Positions 19,129 through 27,922 of a stretch of DNA of 64,000 nucleotides are shown here, in pieces. Positions within the stretch are counted from its first letter, which is position 1, and every line of letters begins with the position of its first letter. The stretch is taken from NCBI GenBank assembly GCA_947501005.1, contig CANMTU010000001.1, positions 1,078,501 to 1,142,500 on the forward strand, written 5' to 3'. Under the pieces are notes generated by a model. It was not told the origin of the DNA and did no database searches. It saw only the letters and a program-made list of their open reading frames with translations. The DNA is from an uncultured Erythrobacter sp. (GTDB taxonomy: Bacteria; Pseudomonadota; Alphaproteobacteria; Sphingomonadales; Sphingomonadaceae). A program made the position numbers and the translations under genes.

Positions 19129-19953
19129 ATGCGTAATTTGATGCTTTCGGGCGCCGCCGCCATCGCCATGGTTGCCGCCCCCGCCTTTGCCCAGTCGACG
19201 GGCAATCCCTCCAACACCATGCCCCAGACGACACCGCAGACGACGCCGCAAACCACCGGCACCATGCAGAACCGGACGCAGCCGACCACGACGACGGCGA
19301 ATGACGGAGAAGCCTTTTCGATGTCGACCAGCCAGCAGGGCATGTACGATACATGGCCCGCCGATCGCCAGACCAGCTATGACAACTGGCCGATGGAAAC
19401 CCAGGAATATTACTGGACGCTCACGCCCGACCAGTCGCGCGCATGGTGGGTCCTGACCGACGAGCAGCGTGGCCGCATCTACGCGATGACGCCGCAGCAG
19501 CGCTCTGCCGCCTGGACGTCGATTGCCGCGCAGATGAACGGCACGACCGCGAACGCAGCCACCGGCACGCAGGGCATGGCGAACGGTTCGACCGCCGGCA
19601 TGGCCAACCGCTCGACCACGGGCACGGCCAACAGTGCGACGACCGGCACCATGAACCGCTCCACCACCGGTTCGACGAGCAGCAGCACGACCGGCATGGC
19701 CAACCGTTCCACGACCGGGGCAATGGCTTCTACCTCGGGGCAGATGGCCGGCGGCAGCATGGGCAATATCCGCTTCGTCACCAACGCCGTGATCCAGGAC
19801 ACGCCGAACGATCAGGGCCCGCCCGTGGGTGACGTTCCGATCTGTTCGGAAGGCGAGGAAGACAATTGCATCAACGCCTGGGAAGCCGGCAAGCGCGGAC
19901 CCAATGTCACCCGCCCGCTGCAGTATTTCCCTGAAAAGCGGATGCCCGACTGA
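19129..19953 (+). CDS. Secreted low-complexity Thr/Ser/Asn-rich protein
   Basis: I do not recognise a named family. The 274-residue protein has a clear Sec signal peptide ending AFAQ near residue 22. A Thr/Gln-rich spacer (QTTPQTTPQTTG) follows, then a compact Tyr/Trp-rich middle (about residues 70-125, including DTWPADRQTSY and SRAWWVLTDEQRG). Next comes a run of imperfect MANRSTTG-like repeats (about residues 145-205). The C-terminus has two cysteines in VPICSEGEEDNC and ends KRMPD. A good ribosome binding site (aagaaggag) precedes the ATG and a strong terminator follows, so the gene appears to be monocistronic. Confidence 0.75.
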   Translation: MRNLMLSGAAAIAMVAAPAFAQSTGNPSNTMPQTTPQTTPQTTGTMQNRTQPTTTTANDGEAFSMSTSQQGMYDTWPADRQTSYDNWPMETQEYYWTLTPDQSRAWWVLTDEQRGRIYAMTPQQRSAAWTSIAAQMNGTTANAATGTQGMANGSTAGMANRSTTGTANSATTGTMNRSTTGSTSSSTTGMANRSTTGAMASTSGQMAGGSMGNIRFVTNAVIQDTPNDQGPPVGDVPICSEGEEDNCINAWEAGKRGPNVTRPLQYFPEKRMPD

Positions 19954-19981
19954 ACCAGGTCGGAAGAATTTTCGTAATCGG

Positions 19982-20013
19982 AAAGGCGGGGCCGTTCGGC
20001 TCCGCCTTTTTCA
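19982..20013 (+). terminator. Rho-independent terminator
   Basis: AAAGGCGGGGCC pairs with GGCTCCGCCTTT across the loop GTTC with one mismatch, followed by T residues. It ends the secreted-protein gene and abuts the stop of rsmD, which is convergent. Confidence 0.85.
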
Positions 20014-20562
20014 TGGGAGGGGCGCGAGGCGCAGCAGGTTGATCCGTGCCTTGCCGACCTTGCGTTCCGCCGCCACCTCGAAGGATTTGGCGGCCACCGG
20101 CTCGCTTTTCCAGGTTTCCAGCGCGATCCACGTCGCCGGGCCGATCCAGCCGAGGCGCAGCAGCCGATCGAGCGCGACATTGCCCGCTCCGGTTTCGTAA
20201 GGCGGGTCGAGCAGGATGAGGTCGTGGGGCACCTTCGCCGGGCCGAGGCTCATCACCGATCCCGCCTGAACCGTCGCGCGGCGCCGTGCATCGAACGCGT
20301 CGACGTTCTTGCGGATGGTCTTCACCGCCTCGGCATCCTGTTCCACGAAAAGGCAATGCGCCGCCCCGCGCGACAGGGCTTCCAGCCCCAGCGCGCCCGA
20401 CCCGGCGAACAGGTCCGCGACACTGAGGTCGGCGAAGCTGCCGAGCCGGCTGGCGAGCATGTTGAACATCGTCTCGCGCGTGCGGTCTGCCGTGGGCCGC
20501 GTCGTCTCGCCGCGCGGCGCCTCGACCTTGCGCCCGCGCCAATCGCCCGCGATGATCCTCAT
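20011..20562 (-). CDS. rsmD: 16S rRNA (guanine966-N2)-methyltransferase
   Basis: RsmD methylates G966 of 16S rRNA in the assembled small subunit. The 183-residue protein starts MRIIAGDWRGRKVEAP. It has the family segment RPTADRTRETMFN, the SAM motif VADLFAGSGALGLEAL, the acidic FVEQDAEAV and the catalytic DPPY in LILLDPPYETG. The start overlaps the stop of the pseudouridine synthase gene by four bases, a common pairing. Confidence 0.94.
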   Translation of the reverse strand: MRIIAGDWRGRKVEAPRGETTRPTADRTRETMFNMLASRLGSFADLSVADLFAGSGALGLEALSRGAAHCLFVEQDAEAVKTIRKNVDAFDARRRATVQAGSVMSLGPAKVPHDLILLDPPYETGAGNVALDRLLRLGWIGPATWIALETWKSEPVAAKSFEVAAERKVGKARINLLRLAPLP

Positions 20563-21323
20563 GCCGCGCTCCGCATCAGGTCCTTGCGATACCGTTCGAC
20601 ATCCACCTGGCGGATCTCGGTGGCCTGACCTCGGGGCAGGTCCGCCAGTTCGAACGGGCCGTAGGCGGTGCGCATCAGCCGGTTGACCTGCAACCCCAGA
20701 TGTTCGAGCACGCGCCGCACCTCGCGGTTCTTGCCTTCGGTCAGCTTCATCTCGATCCAGCGATTCTTGCCCGATCCGCGTTCGAGATCGGCCTCGATAC
20801 GGCCATAGCGGATGCCGTCGATCTCGATCCCCTCGATCAATTCGTCGAGCTGGGCCTGGCTGACATCGCCGAAGGCGCGCGCGCGGTAGGTGCGCGGCAC
20901 GCCGGTCGAGGGTAGTTCCATCGCCCGCTTCATCTCGCCGTCATTGGTGAGGAGCAGCAGCCCTTCGGTCGTGAAGTCGAGCCGCCCGATCGGCATCACC
21001 CGGCCCGCGCCGCGAGGCAGGGCGTTGCGCAGGGCCGTATAGATCGTCGGCCGGCCCTGAGGGTCGCGCTCCGCCGTGATTAGGCCCGAGGGCTTGTGAA
21101 AGGCGAACAGGCGCGGGGCCTCCGCGGCACCGACCGCTTTGCCGTCGACAGTGACGCCGCTGAGATTGTCGAGCTTGACCGCGGGCGTATCGAGAACCTT
21201 GCCGTTCAGCGCTACGCGTCCCTCGGCGATCATCCGCTCGACCTCGCGCCGGCTGGCGACGCCGGCACGGGCGAGCAGCTTGGCGATCCGGTCGCCCGCT
21301 TCGGGTAGTCTGTTATCGGCCAT
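20559..21323 (-). CDS. rluB: Ribosomal large-subunit pseudouridine synthase B (RsuA/RluB family)
   Basis: This enzyme isomerises a uridine in rRNA, U2605 of 23S for RluB itself. The 254-residue protein begins with an S4 RNA-binding domain (RIAKLLARAGVASRREVE). The RsuA-type catalytic domain follows, with the active-site Asp in IGRLDFTTEGLLLLTNDG and the KNREVRRVLEHLG motif near the end. RsuA, RluB and RluE share these motifs; length and context favour RluB. It is translationally coupled to rsmD downstream. Confidence 0.88.
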   Translation of the reverse strand: MADNRLPEAGDRIAKLLARAGVASRREVERMIAEGRVALNGKVLDTPAVKLDNLSGVTVDGKAVGAAEAPRLFAFHKPSGLITAERDPQGRPTIYTALRNALPRGAGRVMPIGRLDFTTEGLLLLTNDGEMKRAMELPSTGVPRTYRARAFGDVSQAQLDELIEGIEIDGIRYGRIEADLERGSGKNRWIEMKLTEGKNREVRRVLEHLGLQVNRLMRTAYGPFELADLPRGQATEIRQVDVERYRKDLMRSAA

Positions 21324-21341
21324 CCCCGCGCAGCTACGCGG

Positions 21342-22505
21342 TCAGTTCGCGCGACGCAACGCCTCTTCGACCGTTTCGTGATAGCGCCGCACGCCCGCCT
21401 CCAGCGTGCCGAGCGTGAGTTCGGGCACCGCCCCGCTTTCCAGCCCCTGCTGCCCCAGTTCCGCAGCCCGGAAATCCTCGCCCGCGAACACCCCGCCATC
21501 GAGCAGGCCCCAGCTTTTCTCCCAATGGGCGCGCGCCTTGTCGGTGGCCGGCGCTTCCGGGATGAGCATGAAATCCTCTACCAGCGTACGGTCGTGCGCC
21601 TGCGGCATCAGCACCATCACGTTGATGTAGTCGGGACTGGGGATGATCAAGGCGCCAGGCAGCAGCTGATAGGCAAAGGTCACCACGCGGCGCAGCTGTG
21701 CCATGTCGTTGAGGTCGTTGGCTTTCATGTCCTCCAGCCGGCCCACGGCGCTGCGCGAATGGGGGCCGATCATGTCGCCGCTGGTGATGCCGTCCTTGAA
21801 GAACGGGCCGATCGTCTTCGCGTGCAGCCGGGTGACGTGATAGCTTTCGAGGAAGGCATCCATGACGAGCTTCCAGTTGCCCGCGACCGCGTGCGTCTTG
21901 CGGCGGAACAGCACATGCTCCCCCATGCCGAGGGCATCGAAATCCTCGCCGAGCTTCTCGACATCGGCGAAATCCGCCCCGTTACGGTCGGGCGAGAACC
22001 AGATCAGCCCGCCGCTTTCGCGCGAGGGCAGTTCGACCAGCCCCATCGCATCCTTGTCGAGCGTGGGAAAGGTATCGGGCCGGGGCAGGGCGAGCAGCCG
22101 CCCGTCCACTGAATAGGTCCATGCGTGATAGGGGCAGACGAGCCTTTTGGCGCATTGCACCTCGTTGCCCTCGACAAGGCGCGTGCCGCGATGGCGGCAG
22201 ACATTGAGGAACACATGCGCCTTGCCCCCCGCGTCTCGCGTGATCAGCAGCGGGCGCCCCGTCGCATCGTGCGGCACCGCCATGCCGGGATCGGGCAAGA
22301 GCGCGCCGGGGCACAGGATCTGCGGCATCCGGTCGAAGATCGCCGCCTTCTCGCGCTGCCAGTATGCGGGATCGGTATAGACATGGGCCGGCACCGTGGC
22401 CTGCTCCAGCCCTTCGCGCGGGCGATTGTCCGCAATGTCCCGCGCCAGCGCCAGCATTCCGCTCGTCGGGGAGCGGCCGGCATGTTTCGACAAGGCTTCG
22501 TTCAT
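21342..22505 (-). CDS. Rieske non-heme iron oxygenase, alpha subunit
   Basis: This is an aromatic ring-hydroxylating-type oxygenase subunit of 387 residues. The Rieske [2Fe-2S] ligands are seen as CRHRG and, 17 residues on, CPYHAW. The mononuclear iron site is in FLESYHVTRLHAKTIG. I took the ATG at 22505 (MNEALSKHAG); the frame is open further upstream, but there it runs over the start of the permease gene. No reductase or ferredoxin gene is adjacent, so the electron partner and substrate are unknown. It is divergent from the AmpG-like permease with 72 bases between. Confidence 0.88.
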   Translation of the reverse strand: MNEALSKHAGRSPTSGMLALARDIADNRPREGLEQATVPAHVYTDPAYWQREKAAIFDRMPQILCPGALLPDPGMAVPHDATGRPLLITRDAGGKAHVFLNVCRHRGTRLVEGNEVQCAKRLVCPYHAWTYSVDGRLLALPRPDTFPTLDKDAMGLVELPSRESGGLIWFSPDRNGADFADVEKLGEDFDALGMGEHVLFRRKTHAVAGNWKLVMDAFLESYHVTRLHAKTIGPFFKDGITSGDMIGPHSRSAVGRLEDMKANDLNDMAQLRRVVTFAYQLLPGALIIPSPDYINVMVLMPQAHDRTLVEDFMLIPEAPATDKARAHWEKSWGLLDGGVFAGEDFRAAELGQQGLESGAVPELTLGTLEAGVRRYHETVEEALRRAN

Positions 22506-22577
22506 CGTGCCTGTTCCTTCCTCTTGCCCGGCGCTAGTGTCGCAAAGATACCGGCATAAAGGAAGGACACAGATTGC

Positions 22578-24320
22578 ATGGCGGAGGCGGCGGCAGGGGA
22601 AACGCACAAGTCGAAATGGCGGGTGCTCGCGCTGGCGCTGCGCAACCGGAAGACCGGCTTCATGCTGCTGTTCGGCTTTGCCAGCGGCCTGCCCTTCGCG
22701 CTGTTCCTCGGCACGCTGTTCGCCTGGCTGACCGAGGCCGAGGTTGATCTGGAGACGATGGGCATCTTCTCCCTGATCGGGCTGGCCTATGCCTTCCAGT
22801 TCCTGTGGTCGCCGCTGATCGACAAGGTCGAGATCCCGCTCCTGCGCAAGCTCGGCAAGCGCAAGCAGTGGATCGTGCCGATGCAATTGCTGCTGGGCGC
22901 GATCCTGGTGACGCTGGCTTTGCTCGAACCACGCACGCAGCTCGGCTGGTTCTCGCTGCTGGCGGGGATCGGCGCCTTTGCCTCGGCGACGCAGGACATC
23001 GCCATCAACGCCTGGCGGATCGACGTGGCGGATGAGGAGGCGACGATCGATATCCTCTCGACCGTCTACCAGATGGGCTATCGCCTCTCGTCATTGGTGG
23101 GCGGCGCGCTGGGCCTGATCATCGCAGCGCGGATTGGCTGGCCGCAAACCTATATGCTGATGGGCGCGATCCTGCTGGCGGTCGGTTTCGTCGGCCTGTT
23201 CGCCCCCAATGCCGAGGGGGATGCGGGCCTCGCCGATACCGAGGGCGATGCACAGGTGCGCGCGTTGCGCCATGCGGGCGAGCTGACCCCGGCGATCCGC
23301 AACCGCGCGCTGGCGCTGGTCGGCCTGCTGTGGGCCGGCGCGATCGGCGTGGTGCTGACCTTCATGGTGATGTCGATGACCTATGCGCCGGAGGATCGCC
23401 CGAACCCGACCGATTTCACCTTGAACGTCGGCCCGTGGATCATCGTCGCCACCATCGTGCTGCCCGCACTGATTGCGGGCTGGCTGGCCGGGCAGAAGCG
23501 CAAGGGGCGGCATGTGTTGGCAGAGGATGCGCCGCCGGCGCGGGGCAGCGGCTATGCGGCGGATCACCTCTATCGCGCGCTGGTGCTGCCGCTGGTAGAG
23601 TTCGTCGGGCGGATGGGGTGGAGCCTCGTCCTCATCCTCGCCGTCGTGCTGACCTATCGCATCTGCGACGCGATCTGGGGAACCTTCGCCTATCCGTTCT
23701 ACCTCGGCGAACTCGAATATACGAACGACCAGGTGGCGTTCGCCTCCAAGTTCTTCGGGGTTGGCGCGATCATCGCCGGGCTGGCGCTGGGCGGCTGGAT
23801 GCTGACGGTGATCGGGCGGATGTTCACGCTGGCGATCGGCGGCCTGCTCGCAGCGCTGACGAACCTGCTCTATGCCGACCTCGCCGCCGGTGGGCGCTAC
23901 ATGCAGGCGGGCAGCGACGCGATCGGGTTCACCTGGCTGATCGACACCTTGGCCGGCATCTCTTTCATCGAGCCACAGGGGCTGGCCAGACTGACCTTCA
24001 CCATCATGTTCGAGAACCTTGCCGTCGGAATTGCCGGGGCGGCCTATGTCGCGTGGTTGTCGTCCATCGTGGCGAAGAAGTTCAGCGCGGTGCAATATGC
24101 CTTGCTGAGTTCAATCACCCTGCTGGTCGGCACGCTGGGGCGCGGGGCGCTGGGCGAGATGATCGAGAACCAGGGCTATTACGACGTCTTCGTCCTCACC
24201 ACCTTCATCGGCTTCGGCGCGGTGGTGCTGGTGTGCATCGAATGGTGGCGCGAAAGCCGCTCGAAAGCGGCGGCAGGCGTGGTGGCGCCCGAAGCGGGCG
24301 AGGCGGTGGCGGCCGAATAA
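22578..24320 (+). CDS. AmpG-like MFS permease
   Basis: This is a major facilitator superfamily transporter of 580 residues with about 12-14 membrane segments. The signature GFASGLPFALFLGTLFAWL and LWSPLIDKVEIPLLRKLGKR match AmpG permeases, which import anhydromuropeptides for cell-wall recycling. The segment ASATQDIAINAWRIDV is also AmpG-like. A long cytoplasmic loop follows helix 6. Length is at the long end for the family. Regulation is not evident; no ampC/ampR neighbours are present. Confidence 0.87.
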   Translation: MAEAAAGETHKSKWRVLALALRNRKTGFMLLFGFASGLPFALFLGTLFAWLTEAEVDLETMGIFSLIGLAYAFQFLWSPLIDKVEIPLLRKLGKRKQWIVPMQLLLGAILVTLALLEPRTQLGWFSLLAGIGAFASATQDIAINAWRIDVADEEATIDILSTVYQMGYRLSSLVGGALGLIIAARIGWPQTYMLMGAILLAVGFVGLFAPNAEGDAGLADTEGDAQVRALRHAGELTPAIRNRALALVGLLWAGAIGVVLTFMVMSMTYAPEDRPNPTDFTLNVGPWIIVATIVLPALIAGWLAGQKRKGRHVLAEDAPPARGSGYAADHLYRALVLPLVEFVGRMGWSLVLILAVVLTYRICDAIWGTFAYPFYLGELEYTNDQVAFASKFFGVGAIIAGLALGGWMLTVIGRMFTLAIGGLLAALTNLLYADLAAGGRYMQAGSDAIGFTWLIDTLAGISFIEPQGLARLTFTIMFENLAVGIAGAAYVAWLSSIVAKKFSAVQYALLSSITLLVGTLGRGALGEMIENQGYYDVFVLTTFIGFGAVVLVCIEWWRESRSKAAAGVVAPEAGEAVAAE

Positions 24321-24365
24321 CCCGTCCGGTTTCGAGCGGTTCGCACCAGAACTCTTCCGCCTCAC

Positions 24366-24393
24366 CCCGTTCGCTTTGAGCCTGCCGAAGGGC
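24366..24393. repeat. REP-like intergenic element
   Basis: The stretch ccgttcgctttgagcctg and what follows resemble the short extragenic repeat CGTTCGxxxTGAGCCTGxCGAAGGGC, scattered in many sphingomonad genomes. It lies between the convergent permease and folC. Identification is by recall; only one copy is visible here. Confidence 0.55.
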
Positions 24394-24439
24394 AGTTCGC
24401 GACCGCAAACGCCTAGTTAGAAGCCTAAGGACAAACGGC

Positions 24440-25735
24440 TTATTCCGGTCTCTCTTCATTCAGCCGGAGCACCTCGCCGGCAAGGTAGAGGGAACCGGCG
24501 ATCAGCACCGGCAGGCCATCGTCCGGCACCATCGCCAGCGCCGATGGCAAGTCTCCGGCCTGTCGCACGTTGGGGCCGAACACATCCGCCTGATGCCATT
24601 CGTGCCCCGGGACCGGCACGGCGGTAATACTGCGAGCCGACGCTGCCAGAGGCCCGACCAAGGCCGCCGGATCCTTCGCGCCCAGCATCCCGATCACAAG
24701 GTGCAGGGGCCGCCCGGCGAAATGCGCGGCCAGCATCGCCCCCGCGCTCGCATTGTGCCCGCCGTCCAGCCAGATTTCCCGCGAACCCGCGAGCGGCCCT
24801 TTACGCAGAAGTTGCAGGCGGGCGGGCCATGACGCTTCGGCAACGCCTCTCGCATAAGCTCCGAGATCGACCGATACCCGATCCTGATGCCGCAGCATTG
24901 CGACTGCAAGCCCGGCGTTCTGAGCTTGGTGCGCCCCGGGCAGGCGTGGGGCGGGTAGTTCGAGGCGGCCGTGCCGGTCTGCATAATGCAGCCCAGCCAC
25001 ATCGAGGCTCGCATGCCAGTCGCGCCCACGCAGTGAAAGCGGCGCGCCGTTCGTCATCGCCGCCCGCTCGATCTCGAGCAAGGGGGCGGGAGGATAGGAC
25101 AGGGCGACCAGCGGCAAGCCCGGCTTCGCGATGCCCGCCTTCTCGAACGCGATCCGCGCCAGCGGTTCGGCCGGAACGCCCGCTTCCGGTGCGAGCAAAA
25201 ATTGCTCGTGATCGATCCCCAGTGCGGCGAGCCCGCAAGCCGCCAGCACCTCGGGCGCGAGCACATTGGTCGCATCGAACCGCCCGCCAAGACCGACCTC
25301 GATCACGCAGGCATCCGCCGGCACGCGCGCGAATTCGAGGAACGCCGCCGCCACCGTGACCTCGAAGAAGCTCGGGCCGAGGTCTTCCCCGGCATCCAGC
25401 ACCTCGCCCAGCACCGCCGCCAGCCGCGCGTCGGAGATCAGTTCGCCCGCAACCCGGATGCGCTCGTTATAGCGGACGAGATGCGGGCTGGTGGTGACGT
25501 GGACCCGCTTGCCGTCCGCTTCCAGCACGGCGCGCAGGAACGCGCAGGTCGAGCCTTTGCCGTTCGTGCCGGCAACGTGGAACACCGGCGGCAATCGCCG
25601 CTCCGGATGGCCGAGGCGGGCGAGCAGGGCGCGGATCGTCTCCAGCCCCAACCGCCCCTGCGGCACCGACAGGGCGCCGAGCCGGTCGAGCTGGGCCTGG
25701 ACCGCCGGATCGTCCGACCGCGCGAAATCGCGCAT
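24440..25735 (-). CDS. folC: Bifunctional folylpolyglutamate synthase / dihydrofolate synthase
   Basis: FolC adds glutamate to dihydropteroate and to folates. The 431-residue protein has the Mur-ligase-type P-loop HVAGTNGKGSTCAFLRAV, the next motif TSPHLVRYNERIRV, ACVIEVGLGGRFDATN and the C-terminal DGGHNASAGAML. The start lies 6 bases after the accD stop on the same strand, so it is probably cotranscribed with trpA-accD. Confidence 0.95.
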   Translation of the reverse strand: MRDFARSDDPAVQAQLDRLGALSVPQGRLGLETIRALLARLGHPERRLPPVFHVAGTNGKGSTCAFLRAVLEADGKRVHVTTSPHLVRYNERIRVAGELISDARLAAVLGEVLDAGEDLGPSFFEVTVAAAFLEFARVPADACVIEVGLGGRFDATNVLAPEVLAACGLAALGIDHEQFLLAPEAGVPAEPLARIAFEKAGIAKPGLPLVALSYPPAPLLEIERAAMTNGAPLSLRGRDWHASLDVAGLHYADRHGRLELPAPRLPGAHQAQNAGLAVAMLRHQDRVSVDLGAYARGVAEASWPARLQLLRKGPLAGSREIWLDGGHNASAGAMLAAHFAGRPLHLVIGMLGAKDPAALVGPLAASARSITAVPVPGHEWHQADVFGPNVRQAGDLPSALAMVPDDGLPVLIAGSLYLAGEVLRLNEERPE

Positions 25736-25741
25736 GGCGCC

Positions 25742-26590
25742 TCAGGAGGCCGCTTGCGGTTCGAGATAGCCGAGCAGGTCGGCCAGCGTATCGCGCAGGT
25801 TGTGACGGTGCACCACCATGTCGACCATGCCGTGCTTGTAGAGATATTCGGCGCGCTGGAACCCGTCGGGCAATTGCTCGCGAATGGTATCCTGGATTAC
25901 GCGCTGGCCGGCAAAGCCGATCAGCGCATCGGGTTCGGCGAGATGTATGTCGCCCAGCATGGCATAGCTGGCGGTGACCCCGCCGGTCGTCGGGTCGGTC
26001 AGGACGACGATATAGGGCAGGCCGGCTTCCTTCAGCCGCCGGGTCATCACCGTTGCGCGGGGCATCTGCATCAGGCTGAGGATGCCCTCCTGCATCCGCG
26101 CGCCTCCGGCCGCCGTCACCACGACATAGGCGCAGCGGCGGGACAGCGCCCGGTCCGCGCCTTCGCAGAACGCCTTGCCCACCGCCATGCCCATGCTGCC
26201 GCCCATGAAGCCGAAATCCTGCACCCCGACCACGGCCGGCCGCCCCTTGACCGCGCCCGAGCCGACGAGAAACGCATCGCGGTGCGGGCTTTTCGCGCGG
26301 GCCTGCTTCAGCCGGTCGGTATAGCGCTTGGAATCGCGGAACTTGAGCGGATCTTCCTGCACCTCGGGAATGGGCAGGACCTCGTAACCTTCATCGAGCA
26401 ACATGGCGAGCCGCCGATCGGCCCCGATCCGGCCATGATGGTCGCAGCGCGGGCACACGTCGCTGTTCTCGTGATATTCCTGCGCGAACACCATCTGCTG
26501 GCAGCTCGGGCATTTGACCCACAAATTCTCGTCGGTCGTGCGCTTGGGCAGGAACGGCAGGTTGTTGCGGACGCGATTGAACCAGTTCAT
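25742..26590 (-). CDS. accD: Acetyl-CoA carboxylase carboxyltransferase subunit beta
   Basis: AccD pairs with AccA to transfer the carboxyl group from biotin to acetyl-CoA, giving malonyl-CoA for fatty-acid synthesis. The 282-residue protein begins [18 protein letters not shown] zinc ribbon uses VKCPSCQQM and [10 protein letters not shown] (about residues 27-49). The crotonase-fold core carries [20 protein letters not shown] and [18 protein letters not shown]. The trpA-accD-folC order is a common arrangement in alphaproteobacteria. Confidence 0.96.
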   Translation of the reverse strand: MNWFNRVRNNLPFLPKRTTDENLWVKCPSCQQMVFAQEYHENSDVCPRCDHHGRIGADRRLAMLLDEGYEVLPIPEVQEDPLKFRDSKRYTDRLKQARAKSPHRDAFLVGSGAVKGRPAVVGVQDFGFMGGSMGMAVGKAFCEGADRALSRRCAYVVVTAAGGARMQEGILSLMQMPRATVMTRRLKEAGLPYIVVLTDPTTGGVTASYAMLGDIHLAEPDALIGFAGQRVIQDTIREQLPDGFQRAEYLYKHGMVDMVVHRHNLRDTLADLLGYLEPQAAS

Positions 26591-26630
26591 GCGCGCGGCC
26601 TATAATGGAATTGTCACGAAGCTCAAACGG

Positions 26631-27419
26631 TCAGCGCGCGCCGTGAACCGCCGCGGCGAGCGCAGCGGTGAGCGCGCGGATCGCGGCTGGCGCATCGGCC
26701 CCGTGACTGGCGCAAAGCTCGACCAGGGCCGAGCCGACGACGACGCCGTCCGCAACCTTTGCCACCTCGCCCGCCTGTTCGGGGGTGCGGATGCCGAAGC
26801 CGACGGCGACCGGCAAATCCGTTGCCGCCTTGAGCCGCGCCACCGCCTCGGCGATCGAGGTCTGCGCCGCCTGCTGCTGGCCGGTGATGCCCGCGACCGA
26901 TACGTAGTAAAGAAACCCCTCGCTGCCCGCGATCACGGCGGGGAGGCGCCTGGCATCGGTGGTCGGCGTGGCGAGACGGATCGGCGCCACCCCGGCGGCG
27001 CGCAGGGCGGGGCCGAGCGCCTCGTCCTCCTCGGGCGGGATATCGACGCAGATCACTCCGTCGACCCCGGCGGCCCGGCACTGATCGGCGAACCATTCCG
27101 GCCCGCGCCGCACCATCGGATTGGCATAGCCCATCAATACCAGCGGCACCTCCGGATGGCGCGCGCGAAAGGCGGCGGCGATGGCGAACACCTGCGCCGT
27201 CGTGGTGCCATTGCCGAGCGCGCGGATATTGGCGTTCTGGATCGCCGCCCCGTCGGCCATGGGATCGGTGAAGGGCATGCCCAGCTCGATCACGTCCGCA
27301 CCGCCATCGACGAGCGCGTCGAGATTGGCCGCGGTGTCACCATCGCCCGCGGTCAGGAAGCAGACGAGGGCGGGGTGAGGCTTCGCAAAGGCGTTGGAGA
27401 GGCGGCCGGATACGCTCAT
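26631..27419 (-). CDS. trpA: Tryptophan synthase alpha chain
   Basis: TrpA cleaves indole-3-glycerol phosphate and passes indole to TrpB. The 262-residue protein from the ATG at 27419 (MSVSGRLSNAF) shows the catalytic Glu in DVIELGMPFTDPMADG, the Asp in GVICVDIPPEE, YYVSVAGITG, and the phosphate loop VAVGFGIRTPEQ. The upstream extension to 27488 lacks conservation. It is unusual that about 500 bases, not an overlap, separate it from trpB. Confidence 0.95.
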   Translation of the reverse strand: MSVSGRLSNAFAKPHPALVCFLTAGDGDTAANLDALVDGGADVIELGMPFTDPMADGAAIQNANIRALGNGTTTAQVFAIAAAFRARHPEVPLVLMGYANPMVRRGPEWFADQCRAAGVDGVICVDIPPEEDEALGPALRAAGVAPIRLATPTTDARRLPAVIAGSEGFLYYVSVAGITGQQQAAQTSIAEAVARLKAATDLPVAVGFGIRTPEQAGEVAKVADGVVVGSALVELCASHGADAPAAIRALTAALAAAVHGAR

Positions 27420-27922
27420 TTCAAAAAGCTGAGTCCTACTGGATGGAACACATGGAACAGGGTTCAGGGCTGAAAGTTCGAGATGCACAAACGGGGCCGA
27501 TCTTCGGGGATCGAGCAGGGTTCAGGGTGGCCATCAAACCGCTTAGACACATCGCGCTGCCTGTAGGAAAAGTGCATTCGCACGGCCCTCACACCGCTCC
27601 ACAAGTCGGGGCCAAGTGCCGTTCACAGGCGCCGCAAGATTCTGGACCCCGGACCAGGTCCGGGGTGACGAAAGAGAGCAGACTGGTCATCGAAGTAGTC
27701 CGTTATCGTTCCCAGCAATGCAAAAGCGAGGGAAACCAACACGACCCGAGCTGCGTCTGCTTTTGCACTTGCCCCCGTCGGATGAGAGCAAACGGGAGAC
27801 GCCCGGTATCGACACGGAGAACAGTAGCGCGAGAACACCCCTTCTTGGACCAAACGCCAAGCGATCTTGTTTGCCGAAAAGAACGTTTTGCCAACCGGGT
27901 ACTTTGTTCGGGTTCGCCTCCG
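27420..27922. other. Intergenic gap inside the trpB-trpA unit
   Basis: This 503-base gap holds no gene I can support. Short frames on both strands lack a ribosome binding site. It contains a 19-base palindrome (27647-27665) and two copies of the 12-base direct repeat CAGGGTTCAGGG, near 27463 and 27517. trpA may therefore need its own promoter here; I cannot identify one with confidence. Confidence 0.6.
27647..27665. repeat. REP-like palindrome (CCCCGGACC / GGTCCGGGG)
   Basis: There are perfect 9-base arms around a single A, with the flank ttctgga before and gtgacgaa after. The pattern GGACCCCGGACCAGGTCCGG-type repeat is frequent between genes in alphaproteobacteria. It probably reflects insertion of a small non-autonomous repeat into the trp unit. 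Confidence 0.7.
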
